Assembly (NCBI GenBank): GCA_958421945.1
Contig: CATZMZ010000013.1
Location: 1 to 38,845 of the forward strand
DNA length: 38,845 nt
Direction of reading: 5' to 3'
Source of the DNA: an uncultured Eubacteriales bacterium
Lineage (GTDB): Bacteria; Bacillota; Clostridia; Christensenellales; Borkfalkiaceae
Below, piece after piece: positions 29,604 to 38,845 of the stretch. The translations under genes were made by a program, and so were the position numbers. Within the stretch, counting starts at the first letter, position 1, and the number at the start of each line of letters is the position of its first letter. Under the pieces are notes generated by a model. The model was not told where the DNA came from. It ran no database searches and was given only the letters and a program-made list of their open reading frames with translations.

Positions 29604-30238
29604 ACGGCGGAGTAACGGGTGAAAAAATTAAAATCGCCGTGTTTGTGTCGGGCGGCGGAACGAATTTGCAGGCGATAATCGACGCCGAAAAAAGCGGAAT
29701 TTTAAGGGACGGAAAGCTTGCGCTCGTCCTTTCGGATAATCCGTCCGCTTACGCTTTGACAAGGGCGACAAAGGCGGGCATTAAAGCCGTCGTAGTCGAA
29801 AAAAAAGCCTCGCAAACGGAATTCGAGGAACAAATTTCGGACGTTTTGGGAGAAAACGACATCGAGCTTATCGTTCTCGCGGGGTTTTTACGAATTTTAG
29901 GAAAAGACTTCGTAGAGCGTTACAAAGACCGCATAATAAACGTTCACCCGTCGCTTATTCCGTCCTTTTGCGGTAAAGGTTTCTACGGGTTAAAAGTACA
30001 CGAAAGGGCGCTTGCTTACGGCGTTAAGGTAACGGGCGCGACCGTGCATTTCGTCAACGAAATTCCCGACGGCGGGCAAATAATAATGCAAAAGGCTGTT
30101 CTAGTTAAAAGCGGAGACACGCCCGAAATTTTGCAAAAACGCGTTATGGTCGAAGCCGAGCATAAGCTTTTGCCTCGCGCCGTTCAGTCGGTGTGCAAAA
30201 ATTTGCGAAAAACCGCGAAGAAACAGACGAAAAATTAG
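29600..30238 (+). CDS. purN: GAR formyltransferase PurN
   Basis: A 212-aa formyltetrahydrofolate-dependent GAR transformylase. FVSGGGTNLQAII (about 14-26) binds the phosphate. The catalytic set is in INVHPSLIPSF (Asn and His) and NEIPDGGQI (Asp), with GATVHFV before it. The C-terminus is lysine-rich and slightly longer than the Escherichia coli protein. ATG overlaps the purM stop. Confidence 0.95.
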   Translation: MNGGVTGEKIKIAVFVSGGGTNLQAIIDAEKSGILRDGKLALVLSDNPSAYALTRATKAGIKAVVVEKKASQTEFEEQISDVLGENDIELIVLAGFLRILGKDFVERYKDRIINVHPSLIPSFCGKGFYGLKVHERALAYGVKVTGATVHFVNEIPDGGQIIMQKAVLVKSGDTPEILQKRVMVEAEHKLLPRAVQSVCKNLRKTAKKQTKN

Positions 30239-30331
30239 CGAAAATACGCGTAACCGTCGAAAAACGTCGTTAAACGGCAAAGTATCTTGAAAGAAGCAAA
30301 ATACAAATAAAACGAATGAAAAGGAGCAATT

Positions 30332-31063
30332 ATGGAAAAGGATAACCTTAACATTTACGGCGCGGGCGAGATTATAAAAGGCATTACGTATCCGGGCAGA
30401 GGTATAATATTAGGGACTACGCCCGACGGGCTTAAATACGCCGCGGCATATTTTATCACGGGCAGGAGCGAGAACAGCCGCAACCGCATATTCGTTAAAA
30501 CGGAGGACGGAATTGTTAAAACCGCCCCCTTTGACGTGTCAAAAGTTAAAGACCCGTCACTTATAATTTATAACGCCGTAAGAACGTATAATTCAGCCAC
30601 GATAGTAACAAACGGTGACCAGACTGACACCGTTTACGACGGGTTAAAGCAAGGCAAAACTTTTTCGGATGCGCTTACTTCGCGGATATTCGAGCCTGAC
30701 GCGCCTAATTTTACCCCGCGGATCAGCGGAATTTTATATTCGGGCGATCGTGAACCGCGTTACGAGCTGAGCATATTAAAAAAAGCGGACGAAGCGGGGA
30801 CGAAATGTAACCGTTATACCTTTTCTTACGCATCGGTTGCGGGCGAAGGGCGGTTTATCAGAACTTATATCGACGACGGCTCGCCGCTGCCGGAGTTTAC
30901 CGGCGAACCTGTGAGGGTTTTTATTCCCGACACGGCGGAAGAGCTTGCCGAGAGCGTCTGGAACGGCTTAAACGCGGACAATAAAATTTCCGTTTACGTC
31001 AGGTACGTCGATATTAAAACCGGGCGTTATACGGATAAGCTTATCAATAAACACGGAAATTAA
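30332..31063 (+). CDS. IMP cyclohydrolase, archaeal-type (PurO-like)
   Basis: A 243-aa protein of the IMP cyclohydrolase family first known from archaeal PurO, which closes FAICAR to IMP. The hallmark YPGRGIILGTTPDG (about 20-33), then AYFITGRSENSRNR (about 40-53), and YNAVRTYNS near residue 73 are visible. It is unrelated to the MGS-like cyclohydrolase domain of bifunctional PurH. It stands 93 nt after purN and 18 nt before a stand-alone AICAR formyltransferase, so the two together replace PurH. GGAGC precedes the ATG. Confidence 0.88.
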   Translation: MEKDNLNIYGAGEIIKGITYPGRGIILGTTPDGLKYAAAYFITGRSENSRNRIFVKTEDGIVKTAPFDVSKVKDPSLIIYNAVRTYNSATIVTNGDQTDTVYDGLKQGKTFSDALTSRIFEPDAPNFTPRISGILYSGDREPRYELSILKKADEAGTKCNRYTFSYASVAGEGRFIRTYIDDGSPLPEFTGEPVRVFIPDTAEELAESVWNGLNADNKISVYVRYVDIKTGRYTDKLINKHGN

Positions 31064-31081
31064 AATAAAAAGGAGAGAATT

Positions 31082-32263
31082 ATGAAAGAGCTTCAATTAA
31101 AATACGGTTGCAATCCTAATCAAAAGCCGTCGCGCGTGTTTATGGACGACGGTCAAGAGCTTCCCGTAAGCGTACTTAACGGCAAGCCCGGGTATATAAA
31201 TCTTCTCGACGCACTCAACGCATGGCAGCTTGTCAAAGAATTAAAAAAGGCGACGGGTCTTCCCGCGGCGGCTTCGTTTAAGCATGTAAGTCCTGCGGGC
31301 GCGGCTGTCGGACTTCCTTTAAGCGAAAAACTTAAAAAGGCGTATTTCATAACCGAAGCGGACGGGGAACTTTCTCCGCTTGCCTGCGCTTACGCGAGAG
31401 CGAGAGGAACGGACAGACTGTGTTCGTTCGGGGACTGGGCGGCTTTGTCGGACGAATGCGACGAAATCACCGCCCGACTTATTTCGCGAGAGGTTTCGGA
31501 CGGCGTTATCGCACCTGGCTACACACCCGCCGCGCTGAAAATTTTAAAAGACAAAAGAAAAGGCGCGTATAACGTTCTCGCGTTCGACGAAAATTATAAA
31601 CCCGCTCCCGTCGAAAAAAAACACGTTTACGGAATTACGTTCGAACAAGGACGCAACGAATGCGTTATCGACGAAAATATGCTTAAAAACGTCGTTTCCG
31701 CAAATAAAACCCTCCCCGAAAGCGCAAAGCGCGATTTAATAATCTCGTTGATAACCTTAAAATATACGCAATCCAACTCGGTTTGTTATGCTTACGACGG
31801 GCAAACGCTCGGCGTGGGCGCGGGGCAGCAGTCGCGCATACATTGCACGCGTCTGGCGGGCAGTAAGGCAGATACCTGGTTTTTAAGACTGCACGACAAG
31901 GTGCTTTCGTTACCGTTTAAAAGCGATTTGGGCAGAGCGGTAAGGGATAACGTTATCGACGGATACATTAACAAAAACGAGGAGGACGTTTGCGCGGACG
32001 GTGTTTGGCAAAAATATTTTACCGCACAACCGCAACCGCTGACCGAATGCGAAATCAGAGAATATCTCGCAAAAATAAGCGGCGTCTCGGTTGGTTCGGA
32101 CGCGTTTTTCCCGTTTGAAGACAACGTGATACGCGCGCGAAAGAGTGGTGTTTCCTTCGTTGCCGAGCCCGGAGGCTCGATAAGGGACGAGGATATCATA
32201 TCGCGTTGTGACGAATACGGTATGGTTTTGTGTTTTACCGGCGCAAGACTTTTCCATCATTAA
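31082..32263 (+). CDS. Stand-alone AICAR formyltransferase
   Basis: A 393-aa protein that contains only the AICAR transformylase domain of PurH, transferring formyl from 10-formyl-THF to AICAR. It starts with LKYGCNPNQKPSR. The catalytic Lys67-His68 pair is in ASFKHVSPAGAA. YTQSNSVCYAYDGQTLGVGAGQQSR (about 224-248) and ARKSGV...EPGGSIRD near the end are typical. The ~190-residue N-terminal cyclohydrolase domain of PurH is absent; the preceding gene supplies that activity. The ribosome site is AAGGAGAG. Confidence 0.92.
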   Translation: MKELQLKYGCNPNQKPSRVFMDDGQELPVSVLNGKPGYINLLDALNAWQLVKELKKATGLPAAASFKHVSPAGAAVGLPLSEKLKKAYFITEADGELSPLACAYARARGTDRLCSFGDWAALSDECDEITARLISREVSDGVIAPGYTPAALKILKDKRKGAYNVLAFDENYKPAPVEKKHVYGITFEQGRNECVIDENMLKNVVSANKTLPESAKRDLIISLITLKYTQSNSVCYAYDGQTLGVGAGQQSRIHCTRLAGSKADTWFLRLHDKVLSLPFKSDLGRAVRDNVIDGYINKNEEDVCADGVWQKYFTAQPQPLTECEIREYLAKISGVSVGSDAFFPFEDNVIRARKSGVSFVAEPGGSIRDEDIISRCDEYGMVLCFTGARLFHH

Positions 32264-32299
32264 AGATAAATAAAGAGCTTATTTTCGGAGAAAAATAAT

Positions 32300-33562
32300 A
32301 TGAAAATTCTGGTAGTTGGCGGCGGCGGTCGTGAGCATGCCGTCATCAAAAAATTAAAAGAAAACCCCGCTGCGGAAACGATTTACGCGCTCCCCGGCAA
32401 CGGCGGAATAAAAAACGACGCGATTTGCGTTGATATAGGCGCGAAGGACGTGGACGGAATAGTTAAATTTGCGAGCGAAAACGGAATCGACTACGCCGTC
32501 GTTACGCCCGACGACCCATTGTGTCTCGGCGCGGTCGACGCTTTGGAGAAAGCCGGCGTGCCGTGTTTCGGTCCGTCAAAAAAAGCCGCCGAAATCGAGG
32601 GAAGCAAGATATTTGCCAAGAATTTAATGAAAAAATACGGTATTCCCACCGCTGCGTACGAGGTTTTCGACGACGCGGAAAAAGCCGTTTCTTATCTCGA
32701 ATCAGCAAGCTTTCCTATCGTAATCAAAGCGGACGGGCTTGCGCTCGGCAAAGGCGTTGTGATTGCGGAAAACTTTAACGAGGCAAAAGCGGCGGTTGAA
32801 GCCGCGATGTTAGACGGCGTTTTCGGCGAAAGCGGAATGAAGATTGTTATCGAAGAATTTTTAAGCGGACCGGAAATATCCGTGCTGTCGTTTACGGACG
32901 GCAAGACTATTGTCCCGATGGTGTCCTCTATGGACCATAAGCGCGCAAAAGACGGGGACGAGGGGCTTAACACCGGCGGCATGGGTGCTGTCGCGCCTAA
33001 CCCATATTTTACGCCCGAGATTGCGAAAGAATGCGCGGAAAAGATATTTTTACCGACCGTCGCGGCAATGAATGCCGAGGGAAGAACGTTTAAGGGCTGC
33101 CTGTATTTCGGGTTAATGCTAACAAAAGACGGAATTAAGGTTATAGAATATAATTGCCGTTTCGGCGACCCCGAGGCGCAGGTGGTGTTGCCGTTATTAA
33201 AAAGCGATTTATTAACGGTTATGCGCGCGGTTACGGACGGGCGGCTTGCAGAAACCAAAGTCGAGTTTTCGGATGATTGTGCGGTTTGCGTCGTCGTTGC
33301 ATCAAGCGGCTATCCCAAAGCGTATAAAACGGGATACGAGATAAACGTTTCAAAAAGCGTCGAAAAAGACGTGTGTTACGCAGGCGTCGGCAAAAACGCG
33401 GACGGAAAACTCGTTACGTCGGGCGGACGGGTTTTAAGCGTTGTTGCCGTTGAAAGTAACCTTAAAAAAGCAATCGAGCGGGCTTACGAAAAGGTAAAAG
33501 AAGTAAACTTTGAAAATATGTTTTTCCGTAAAGATATCGGGAAAAAGGCTTTGGGAGAATAG
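32300..33562 (+). CDS. purD: GAR synthetase PurD
   Basis: A 420-aa phosphoribosylamine-glycine ligase. KILVVGGGGREHAV starts the N-domain, PDDPLCLGAVDAL lies near 73-85, and the ATP-grasp core has FPIVIKADGLALGKGV (about 136-151), HKRAKDGDEGLNTGGMGA and NCRFGDPEAQVVLP (about 288-301). Length is usual. The ribosome site is TCGGAG. Confidence 0.96.
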   Translation: MKILVVGGGGREHAVIKKLKENPAAETIYALPGNGGIKNDAICVDIGAKDVDGIVKFASENGIDYAVVTPDDPLCLGAVDALEKAGVPCFGPSKKAAEIEGSKIFAKNLMKKYGIPTAAYEVFDDAEKAVSYLESASFPIVIKADGLALGKGVVIAENFNEAKAAVEAAMLDGVFGESGMKIVIEEFLSGPEISVLSFTDGKTIVPMVSSMDHKRAKDGDEGLNTGGMGAVAPNPYFTPEIAKECAEKIFLPTVAAMNAEGRTFKGCLYFGLMLTKDGIKVIEYNCRFGDPEAQVVLPLLKSDLLTVMRAVTDGRLAETKVEFSDDCAVCVVVASSGYPKAYKTGYEINVSKSVEKDVCYAGVGKNADGKLVTSGGRVLSVVAVESNLKKAIERAYEKVKEVNFENMFFRKDIGKKALGE

Positions 33563-33565
33563 AAA

Positions 33566-36500
33566 ATGGTTTATCGCATTTATTCGGAAAAGAAAAAGGA
33601 TTTAGCTTTCGAGGCGCGTTTTTTGCTTTCGGAAATCAACGAGCTTTTAGGCATTTCGTCGGTAACGGGAATAAGGATTCTGAACAGATATGACGTGGAA
33701 AATATCGACCGCGAAACGTTCGATTACGCAGTAAAAACCGTGTTTTCCGAGCCGCAAACGGACGTTGCCCGGGAGAACCCCGATTTTACGGGCGGACTTG
33801 TTTTCGCAACTGAATATTTACCGGGGCAATTCGACCAACGCGCGGACTCGGCAGAACAGTGCGTTCAGCTGATTTCCAAAAAGGAACGCCCGCTTATTCG
33901 CACTGCAAAGGTTTACGTTTTATACGGCGAAATTTCCGATGAAGAGCTGAAAGCGATTAAAAAGCACGTGATAAACCCGCTTGAATCGCGCGAGGCGTCT
34001 TTCACTCTTCCCGAAACTCTGAAAATCTCTTATCCGGAGCCGGATGACGTGGCGGTTTTAAACGGTTTTATCGATTTGGAGGGAGAACAGTTAAAAGATT
34101 TCGTCGATAAATACGCCCTTGCGATGGACGAGGACGACGTGCGGTTTTGCCGCGATTATTTCCGATCGGAACATCGCGACCCGACTATGACCGAAATTCG
34201 CATGATTGACACTTACTGGTCCGACCATTGCCGGCATACCACGTTTTTAACGTCCTTGCAAAAAGCCGAGTTCGAGGACGAAACTGCGGAAAAGGCGTAT
34301 AGAGAGTATCTCGGATTAAGAAAAGAATTAAACCGCGAGGAACGTCCCGTTTGTCTGATGGACATCGCGACCGTCGCGGCGAAAGCGTTGAAAAAGAGAG
34401 GTAAGCTTGCGAATCTCGACGAATCGGAAGAGATAAACGCCTGCACGGTTAAAATCAAGGTCGACGCAGACGGCAAAAAAGAGGACTGGCTGCTTTTATT
34501 CAAGAACGAAACTCACAATCACCCGACCGAAATCGAACCGTTCGGCGGCGCGGCTACCTGTATCGGCGGAGCAATTCGCGACCCGCTGTCGGGACGAGGG
34601 TACGTTTACGGCGCAATGAGAGTAACGGGCGCGGGCAATCCTTTAACTCCCGTTTCCGAAACGCTTAAAGGCAAGCTTCCCCAGCGCAAAATAGTAACGT
34701 CCGCGGCGGACGGTTATTCGTCGTACGGCAACCAGATAGGAATTCCGACGGGAATCGTCGACGAAATATATCACGACGGCTACGTGGCAAAGCGTATGGA
34801 AATAGGCGCGGTTATAGCCGCCGTTCCCGCAGAAAACGTAGTAAGGGAAAAACCTCGTGCGGGCGACGTGGTGATTTTGCTCGGCGGCGGCACGGGAAGG
34901 GACGGATGCGGCGGCGCGACCGGTTCGTCTAAATCGCACAATAAAGACTCTTTGGAAAAGTGTGGCGCGGAGGTTCAGAAAGGCAATGCGCCCGAGGAAA
35001 GAAAGCTTCAAAGACTGTTCAGAAATAAAGAGGCAAGCAGGCTTATTAAACGCTGTAACGATTTCGGTGCAGGCGGCGTTTCGGTCGCGGTTGGCGAGCT
35101 TGCCGACGGGTTAGACGTTAATCTCGACGCAGTTCCCAAAAAATACGAGGGGCTTGACGGAACGGAGCTTGCGATAAGCGAATCTCAGGAGAGAATGGCG
35201 GTCGTCGTCGATAAAAACAACGCCGAAAGGTTTATTAAACTCGCCTCGGACGAAAATCTCCGCGCAACCGTTGTTGCCGCAGTCAAAGACGAGCCGCGGC
35301 TTACGTTTTTTTGGCGCGGGCGCAAGATAGCGGACGTCAGTCGCGAATTTCTCAATTCCAACGGCGCGAAAAAGAGCGTTTCGGTAAGGGTTGAAAAAGC
35401 CGAGCCGTTCTCTAAAAACATTACGGGCGGTTTTGTCGAAAACTATAAGTCGCTTGCGAACGACTTAAACGTATGTTCCAAACGCGGACTTATCGAAAAA
35501 TTCGATTCCACGATAGGTGCGGGAAGCGTTCTGATGCCGCTCGGCGGAAAAAACCAAACGACGCCCGTTCAGGCAATGGTGCAAAAAATTCCTACGGAAA
35601 GAAAAAAGACGGACGATTGTTCCTTAATGTCCTGGGGTTTTAACCCGTTTATAACCGAAAAAAGCCCTTATCACGGCGCGTATATCGCCGTCGTGGAATC
35701 GGTTGCGAAGCTGATTGCTACGGGCGCGGAATTCAAGGACGTGTATCTGACCTTTCAGGAATATTTCCCGCGGCTCGGCAAGGACGAAGTGCGCTGGGGC
35801 AAACCGCTTGCCGCGCTTTTGGGCGCGCTTAAAGCGCAGCTCGATTTAGGCGTTGCGGCAATCGGCGGAAAAGACTCTATGAGCGGTTCGTTCGGACAGC
35901 TCGACGTGCCGCCCACGCTCGTTTCTTTTGCGGTAACCACGGCGAAAACGGGCGATATAATCTCGCCTGAATTCAAAAAACCCGGGCATAAGGTGTTGTT
36001 GCTCGTACCCGAATATGACGAAAACGGTATCCCCGAGCCGAACTCGCTTATAAAGCTGTTTGCACGGGTTTCCGCGATGCAAAAAAGCGGAAGGGTCGAA
36101 GCGTGTTATACGCCGACCTACGGCGGCGTAGCCGAAGCCGTTATGAAAATGTGTTTCGGCAACTCTTTGGGCTTTGAATACGAAAACGTTAATAACGACG
36201 AAATATTCGGCTACAAATACGGCTCGTTTATTCTGGAACTATCCGACGCCGCGGATAAAGCGGACGAGGTCGGCGGCAAGATAATAGGAAAAACCACGTC
36301 TTTACAAGAGATTAAAAAAGGTGAGGAGCGTATTTCGCTTGCCGAGGTTTCCGATATTTACGAAAGCAAGCTTGAAAGCGTTTATCGCACGGTCGCAGGT
36401 AACGAAACAACGCCTGTCGAGAATTTCTCTTTTAACACGGGCGAGCGCGCGTTTCCGGCGATAAGAAACGCTAAGCCGAAGGTGCTTATTCCCGTTTTCC

Positions 36501-37276
36501 CGGGGACGAATTGCGAATACGACAGCGCGAAGGCGGTACGCGAAGCGGGCGCGGAAGCGGAAATTTTTGTTATCAACAATCATTCGGGAGAGAAGGTCGT
36601 GGAAAGCGCGGAGAAGTTCGCGTCGCTTATTAAAAAATCGCAGATAATCTTTATCCCCGGCGGCTTTTCGGGCGGGGACGAGCCTGACGGAAGCGGCAAA
36701 TTCATAACTGCTTTTTTTAGGGGCGATGAAGTAAAAGAGCAGGTCGGCAAACTTCTCGACGAGCGCGACGGGCTTATGCTCGGTATATGCAACGGTTTTC
36801 AAGCGTTAATTAAGCTTGGACTTGTGCCTTATGGTAAAATCCTCGACGCGGACGCCGATTTCCCGACGTTGACTTATAATAAAATCGGTCGGCATCAATC
36901 CAAAATCGTCCGCACCCGTATCGCTTCCGATAAATCCCCCTGGTTAAAGAGGGTGAACGTCGGTGATATTTACAGCGTGCCGGTATCTCACGGAGAGGGC
37001 AGGTTTTACGCGGACGAAAAGCTTATTTCGGAGCTTGCACGAAACGGTCAGATTGCCACGCAATACGTTGATTTTAACGGGAACGCGACGATGGACGTTC
37101 GGTTTAATCCAAACGGCTCGGTATGTGCGGTTGAGGGGATAACCTCTCCGGACGGGCGTGTTTTCGGCAAAATGGGGCATTCCGAACGCTTCGCCTCCGA
37201 CTTGTATAAAAACGTAAACGGCAAATACGATATGCAGCTTTTTGCTTCCGCCGTCGATTATTTTAAGAAAATATAA
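33566..37276 (+). CDS. purL: FGAM synthase PurL, long single-chain form
   Basis: A 1236-aa phosphoribosylformylglycinamidine synthase that converts FGAR and glutamine to FGAM. One chain holds the PurS-like N-terminus, the two ATP-binding synthetase halves (FKNETHNHPTEIEPFGGAAT about 311-330; GIPTGIVDEIYHDG; ALKAQLDLGVAAIGGKDSM about 755-773) and a C-terminal glutaminase (from about 970). The glutaminase has FPGTNCEYDSAKAV, the nucleophile in LGICNGFQALI and the His-Glu in SHGEGRF. Bacillus splits these into PurS, PurQ and PurL; the fused form here is of the type seen in many Clostridia. It starts 3 nt after purD and ends the operon. Confidence 0.96.
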   Translation: MVYRIYSEKKKDLAFEARFLLSEINELLGISSVTGIRILNRYDVENIDRETFDYAVKTVFSEPQTDVARENPDFTGGLVFATEYLPGQFDQRADSAEQCVQLISKKERPLIRTAKVYVLYGEISDEELKAIKKHVINPLESREASFTLPETLKISYPEPDDVAVLNGFIDLEGEQLKDFVDKYALAMDEDDVRFCRDYFRSEHRDPTMTEIRMIDTYWSDHCRHTTFLTSLQKAEFEDETAEKAYREYLGLRKELNREERPVCLMDIATVAAKALKKRGKLANLDESEEINACTVKIKVDADGKKEDWLLLFKNETHNHPTEIEPFGGAATCIGGAIRDPLSGRGYVYGAMRVTGAGNPLTPVSETLKGKLPQRKIVTSAADGYSSYGNQIGIPTGIVDEIYHDGYVAKRMEIGAVIAAVPAENVVREKPRAGDVVILLGGGTGRDGCGGATGSSKSHNKDSLEKCGAEVQKGNAPEERKLQRLFRNKEASRLIKRCNDFGAGGVSVAVGELADGLDVNLDAVPKKYEGLDGTELAISESQERMAVVVDKNNAERFIKLASDENLRATVVAAVKDEPRLTFFWRGRKIADVSREFLNSNGAKKSVSVRVEKAEPFSKNITGGFVENYKSLANDLNVCSKRGLIEKFDSTIGAGSVLMPLGGKNQTTPVQAMVQKIPTERKKTDDCSLMSWGFNPFITEKSPYHGAYIAVVESVAKLIATGAEFKDVYLTFQEYFPRLGKDEVRWGKPLAALLGALKAQLDLGVAAIGGKDSMSGSFGQLDVPPTLVSFAVTTAKTGDIISPEFKKPGHKVLLLVPEYDENGIPEPNSLIKLFARVSAMQKSGRVEACYTPTYGGVAEAVMKMCFGNSLGFEYENVNNDEIFGYKYGSFILELSDAADKADEVGGKIIGKTTSLQEIKKGEERISLAEVSDIYESKLESVYRTVAGNETTPVENFSFNTGERAFPAIRNAKPKVLIPVFPGTNCEYDSAKAVREAGAEAEIFVINNHSGEKVVESAEKFASLIKKSQIIFIPGGFSGGDEPDGSGKFITAFFRGDEVKEQVGKLLDERDGLMLGICNGFQALIKLGLVPYGKILDADADFPTLTYNKIGRHQSKIVRTRIASDKSPWLKRVNVGDIYSVPVSHGEGRFYADEKLISELARNGQIATQYVDFNGNATMDVRFNPNGSVCAVEGITSPDGRVFGKMGHSERFASDLYKNVNGKYDMQLFASAVDYFKKI

Positions 37277-37332
37277 ACTCTTAATAACGTGCGTTAAAAC
37301 GGACGACAAAAAAACGCTAAACTCGGCAACGG

Positions 37333-37368
37333 GCAAGGGAGAACAATCGGGCGATTATTCTCCCTTGC
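37333..37368 (+). terminator. Strong hairpin at the end of the purine operon
   Basis: GCAAGGGAGAA (37333-37343) and TTCTCCCTTGC (37358-37368) form an 11-bp stem around AATC-GGGC-GATT. No T-run follows on the + strand (an A-run does), so it may terminate poorly or protect the 3' end. Confidence 0.5.
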
Positions 37369-37448
37369 AAAAAAACTTCAACTACTTTTAACCCGCTACG
37401 CTTTAAAATAAAAGTATCGGGGATAAACCAAACGCACGCGAAAATCGC

Positions 37449-37477
37449 TTGTTTTTTAAAAACGCATTTGGTATAAT
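37449..37477 (+). promoter_or_regulatory. Promoter of pyrC
   Basis: TTGTTT (37449-37454) and a perfect TATAAT (37472-37477) with a 17-bp spacer. Confidence 0.65.
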
Positions 37478-37483
37478 TAAAAA

Positions 37484-37620
37484 AACGACGAACGGCGTCG
37501 CGCAGGAGATTTTTTTATAAGCGCAGCGTACGCCGTGATAAGTGTGCATTTTATTATCACAGGTTTACGCGTCGTATTGCCGATTCGTTTTATTTGTGAA
37601 ACCAACACGGGAGAACTGTT
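37484..37620 (+). promoter_or_regulatory. Structured leader of pyrC
   Basis: CGACG-AACGG-CGTCG (37486-37500) is followed by an isolated T-run (37510-37516), then GTGATAA (37535-37541) pairs with TTATCAC (37554-37560). No PyrR-type binding loop was found. Regulatory role is uncertain. Confidence 0.35.
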
Positions 37621-38845
37621 TTGATTAACAAAGAAAGGGATACGCTTGAAAATTTAATTAAAGAAAGAAAAAAGAGATTTTCTTTTGAAACGTATCGAAG
37701 CTACGGCAACGGTACTGTTTTATTAGTTGACGATAAATATATTATTTGCTCCGGTTTTTGTGATTTGCACGTGCATTTCAGAGAACCGGGTTTTTTTTAT
37801 AAAGAAACTATAAAAACGGGCAGCCTTGCGGCGGCACGCGGCGGATATACGACGGTTTGTACTATGCCCAACCTGAACCCCGCGCCCGATTCTCTCGAAA
37901 ATCTTAACGTGCAGCTCGATATAATAAAAAAAGACGCTTTAATAGAGGTTATTCCTTACGGCACGATAAGCAAAGGGGAAAAGGGCGGCGAACTTGCCGC
38001 TCTCGATAAAACCGCTCCGTTCGTATGCGCGTTTTCGGACGACGGAAAGGGTGTTCAGTCGGAGGCTTTGATGCGCGCGGCGATGTTAAAGGCGAAAAGC
38101 CTCGGCAAAGTCATAGCGGCGCATTGCGAGGACGAGTCGCTGTTAAAGGGCGGTTGCGTTCATGAAGGCGAGTGGGCTGAAAAAAACGGGTTTATAGGCA
38201 TTTCCGCCGAAAGCGAATTTTTGCAGCTCGAACGCGACTTACGGCTGGTTAAGGAAACCGGCGTAAGGTATCACGCTTGCCACGTTTCCACAAAAGAAAG
38301 CGTCGCGCTTATTCGCAAGGCGAAAAGCGAGGGGTTACCTGTAACCTGCGAAACCGCGCCGCATTATCTTTTATTGACCGAAAACGATCTGATTGACGAC
38401 GGGCGATTCAAAATGAATCCGCCGCTTCGCACCGCAAAAGATCGGGACGCGTTAATCGAGGGGGTTATCGACGGAACGATAGACGCGATAGCCACCGACC
38501 ACGCGCCGCATTCCGCGGAAGAAAAGAACAAGGGGTTAAAAAACAGCGCGTTCGGGATAGTCGGGCTTGAAACCGCTTTTCCGCTGCTTTACACCGGATT
38601 AGTTAAAGAAAACGTGATATCCCTGAAAAAACTCGTCTGGCTAATGAGCGAAAGCCCGAGAAAAATTTTCGGTATACCGCAAAGGGAAACGGATTTTACG
38701 GTATTTGAAACAAAAACCCCGTATAAAATTTTGCCGCAGGATTTTTTATCCAAAGGCAAAAGCACTCCCTTTGAAAACGCCGAGGTATACGGGCGGTGCG
38801 TTTTAACGATAAAGGACGACGAAGTCGTTTATAAATACGAAAAAT
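37621..38845 (+). CDS. pyrC: Dihydroorotase PyrC, 3' end cut by window
   Basis: An open frame of 408 codons running off the window, close to the expected C-terminus. It is a class I dihydroorotase that closes carbamoyl-aspartate to dihydroorotate in pyrimidine synthesis. Metal ligands are in GFCDLHVHFREPG (His50, His52), AAHCEDES and ACHVSTKES; DAIATDHAPHS holds the catalytic Asp. TTG 37621 is chosen because GGGAG lies about 8 nt upstream and no ATG fits. It has its own promoter and leader behind the purine operon, so it may be the first gene of a pyr operon that continues to the right. Confidence 0.92.
   Translation, partial: MINKERDTLENLIKERKKRFSFETYRSYGNGTVLLVDDKYIICSGFCDLHVHFREPGFFYKETIKTGSLAAARGGYTTVCTMPNLNPAPDSLENLNVQLDIIKKDALIEVIPYGTISKGEKGGELAALDKTAPFVCAFSDDGKGVQSEALMRAAMLKAKSLGKVIAAHCEDESLLKGGCVHEGEWAEKNGFIGISAESEFLQLERDLRLVKETGVRYHACHVSTKESVALIRKAKSEGLPVTCETAPHYLLLTENDLIDDGRFKMNPPLRTAKDRDALIEGVIDGTIDAIATDHAPHSAEEKNKGLKNSAFGIVGLETAFPLLYTGLVKENVISLKKLVWLMSESPRKIFGIPQRETDFTVFETKTPYKILPQDFLSKGKSTPFENAEVYGRCVLTIKDDEVVYKYEK

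Overview
The window looks like chromosome from a low-GC Gram-positive of the class Clostridia, probably an uncultured gut lineage. This is inference from gene content: strong GGAGG-type ribosome sites, frequent TTG starts, sigma-A promoters with extended -10 elements, a single-chain long PurL, a CdaA diadenylate cyclase, and very large secreted proteins with InlB-type repeats and Cys/His-rich repeats. All CDSs are on the + strand. One tRNA and one candidate noncoding RNA are on the - strand.

Left part (1-9509), housekeeping. A leftward tRNA-Glu(CTC) lies at 238-312. A probable leftward noncoding transcription unit lies at about 464-708, and its promoter is back to back with the comEC promoter. 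Then follow comEC (competence channel), holA (DNA polymerase III delta), cdaA (c-di-AMP synthase), a 43-residue membrane peptide, a DUF1015 protein, aspartate kinase, malic enzyme and a small MGMT-like protein.

Middle part (9510-25440), accessory region. It starts at a tRNA-Pro(CGG) gene preceded by a partial duplicate of itself. A seven-TM membrane LuxR-type regulator follows, with a 26-codon ORF in its leader. Next is a three-gene operon: a 145-aa protein of unknown function, a 1605-aa membrane-anchored surface protein and a 1411-aa lipoprotein. Its promoter has no good -35 box but carries four ACACCC direct repeats at exact 11-bp spacing, which suggests control by a dedicated activator. 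Beyond the operon are a decayed signal-peptidase-like gene, an EAL phosphodiesterase gene that appears to have lost its 5' end, and a secreted 455-aa protein translationally coupled to a 41-codon ORF behind a structured leader.

Right part (25440-38845), nucleotide synthesis. A purine operon purE-C-F-M-N-purO-like-AICARFT-D-L is read from one promoter through a leader of about 350 nt that contains a 41-codon ORF and two terminator-like hairpins. It covers the steps from PRPP to IMP except purB, and no purK is present. IMP formation is split between an archaeal-type cyclohydrolase and a stand-alone AICAR formyltransferase in place of bifunctional PurH. A new promoter and leader then drive pyrC (dihydroorotase), which is cut by the window end.

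The most interesting signals are the 11-bp iteron operator with the membrane LuxR regulator, the ~160-bp duplications with strings of mini-hairpins at both tRNA genes, the candidate leftward RNA, and the purine leader.
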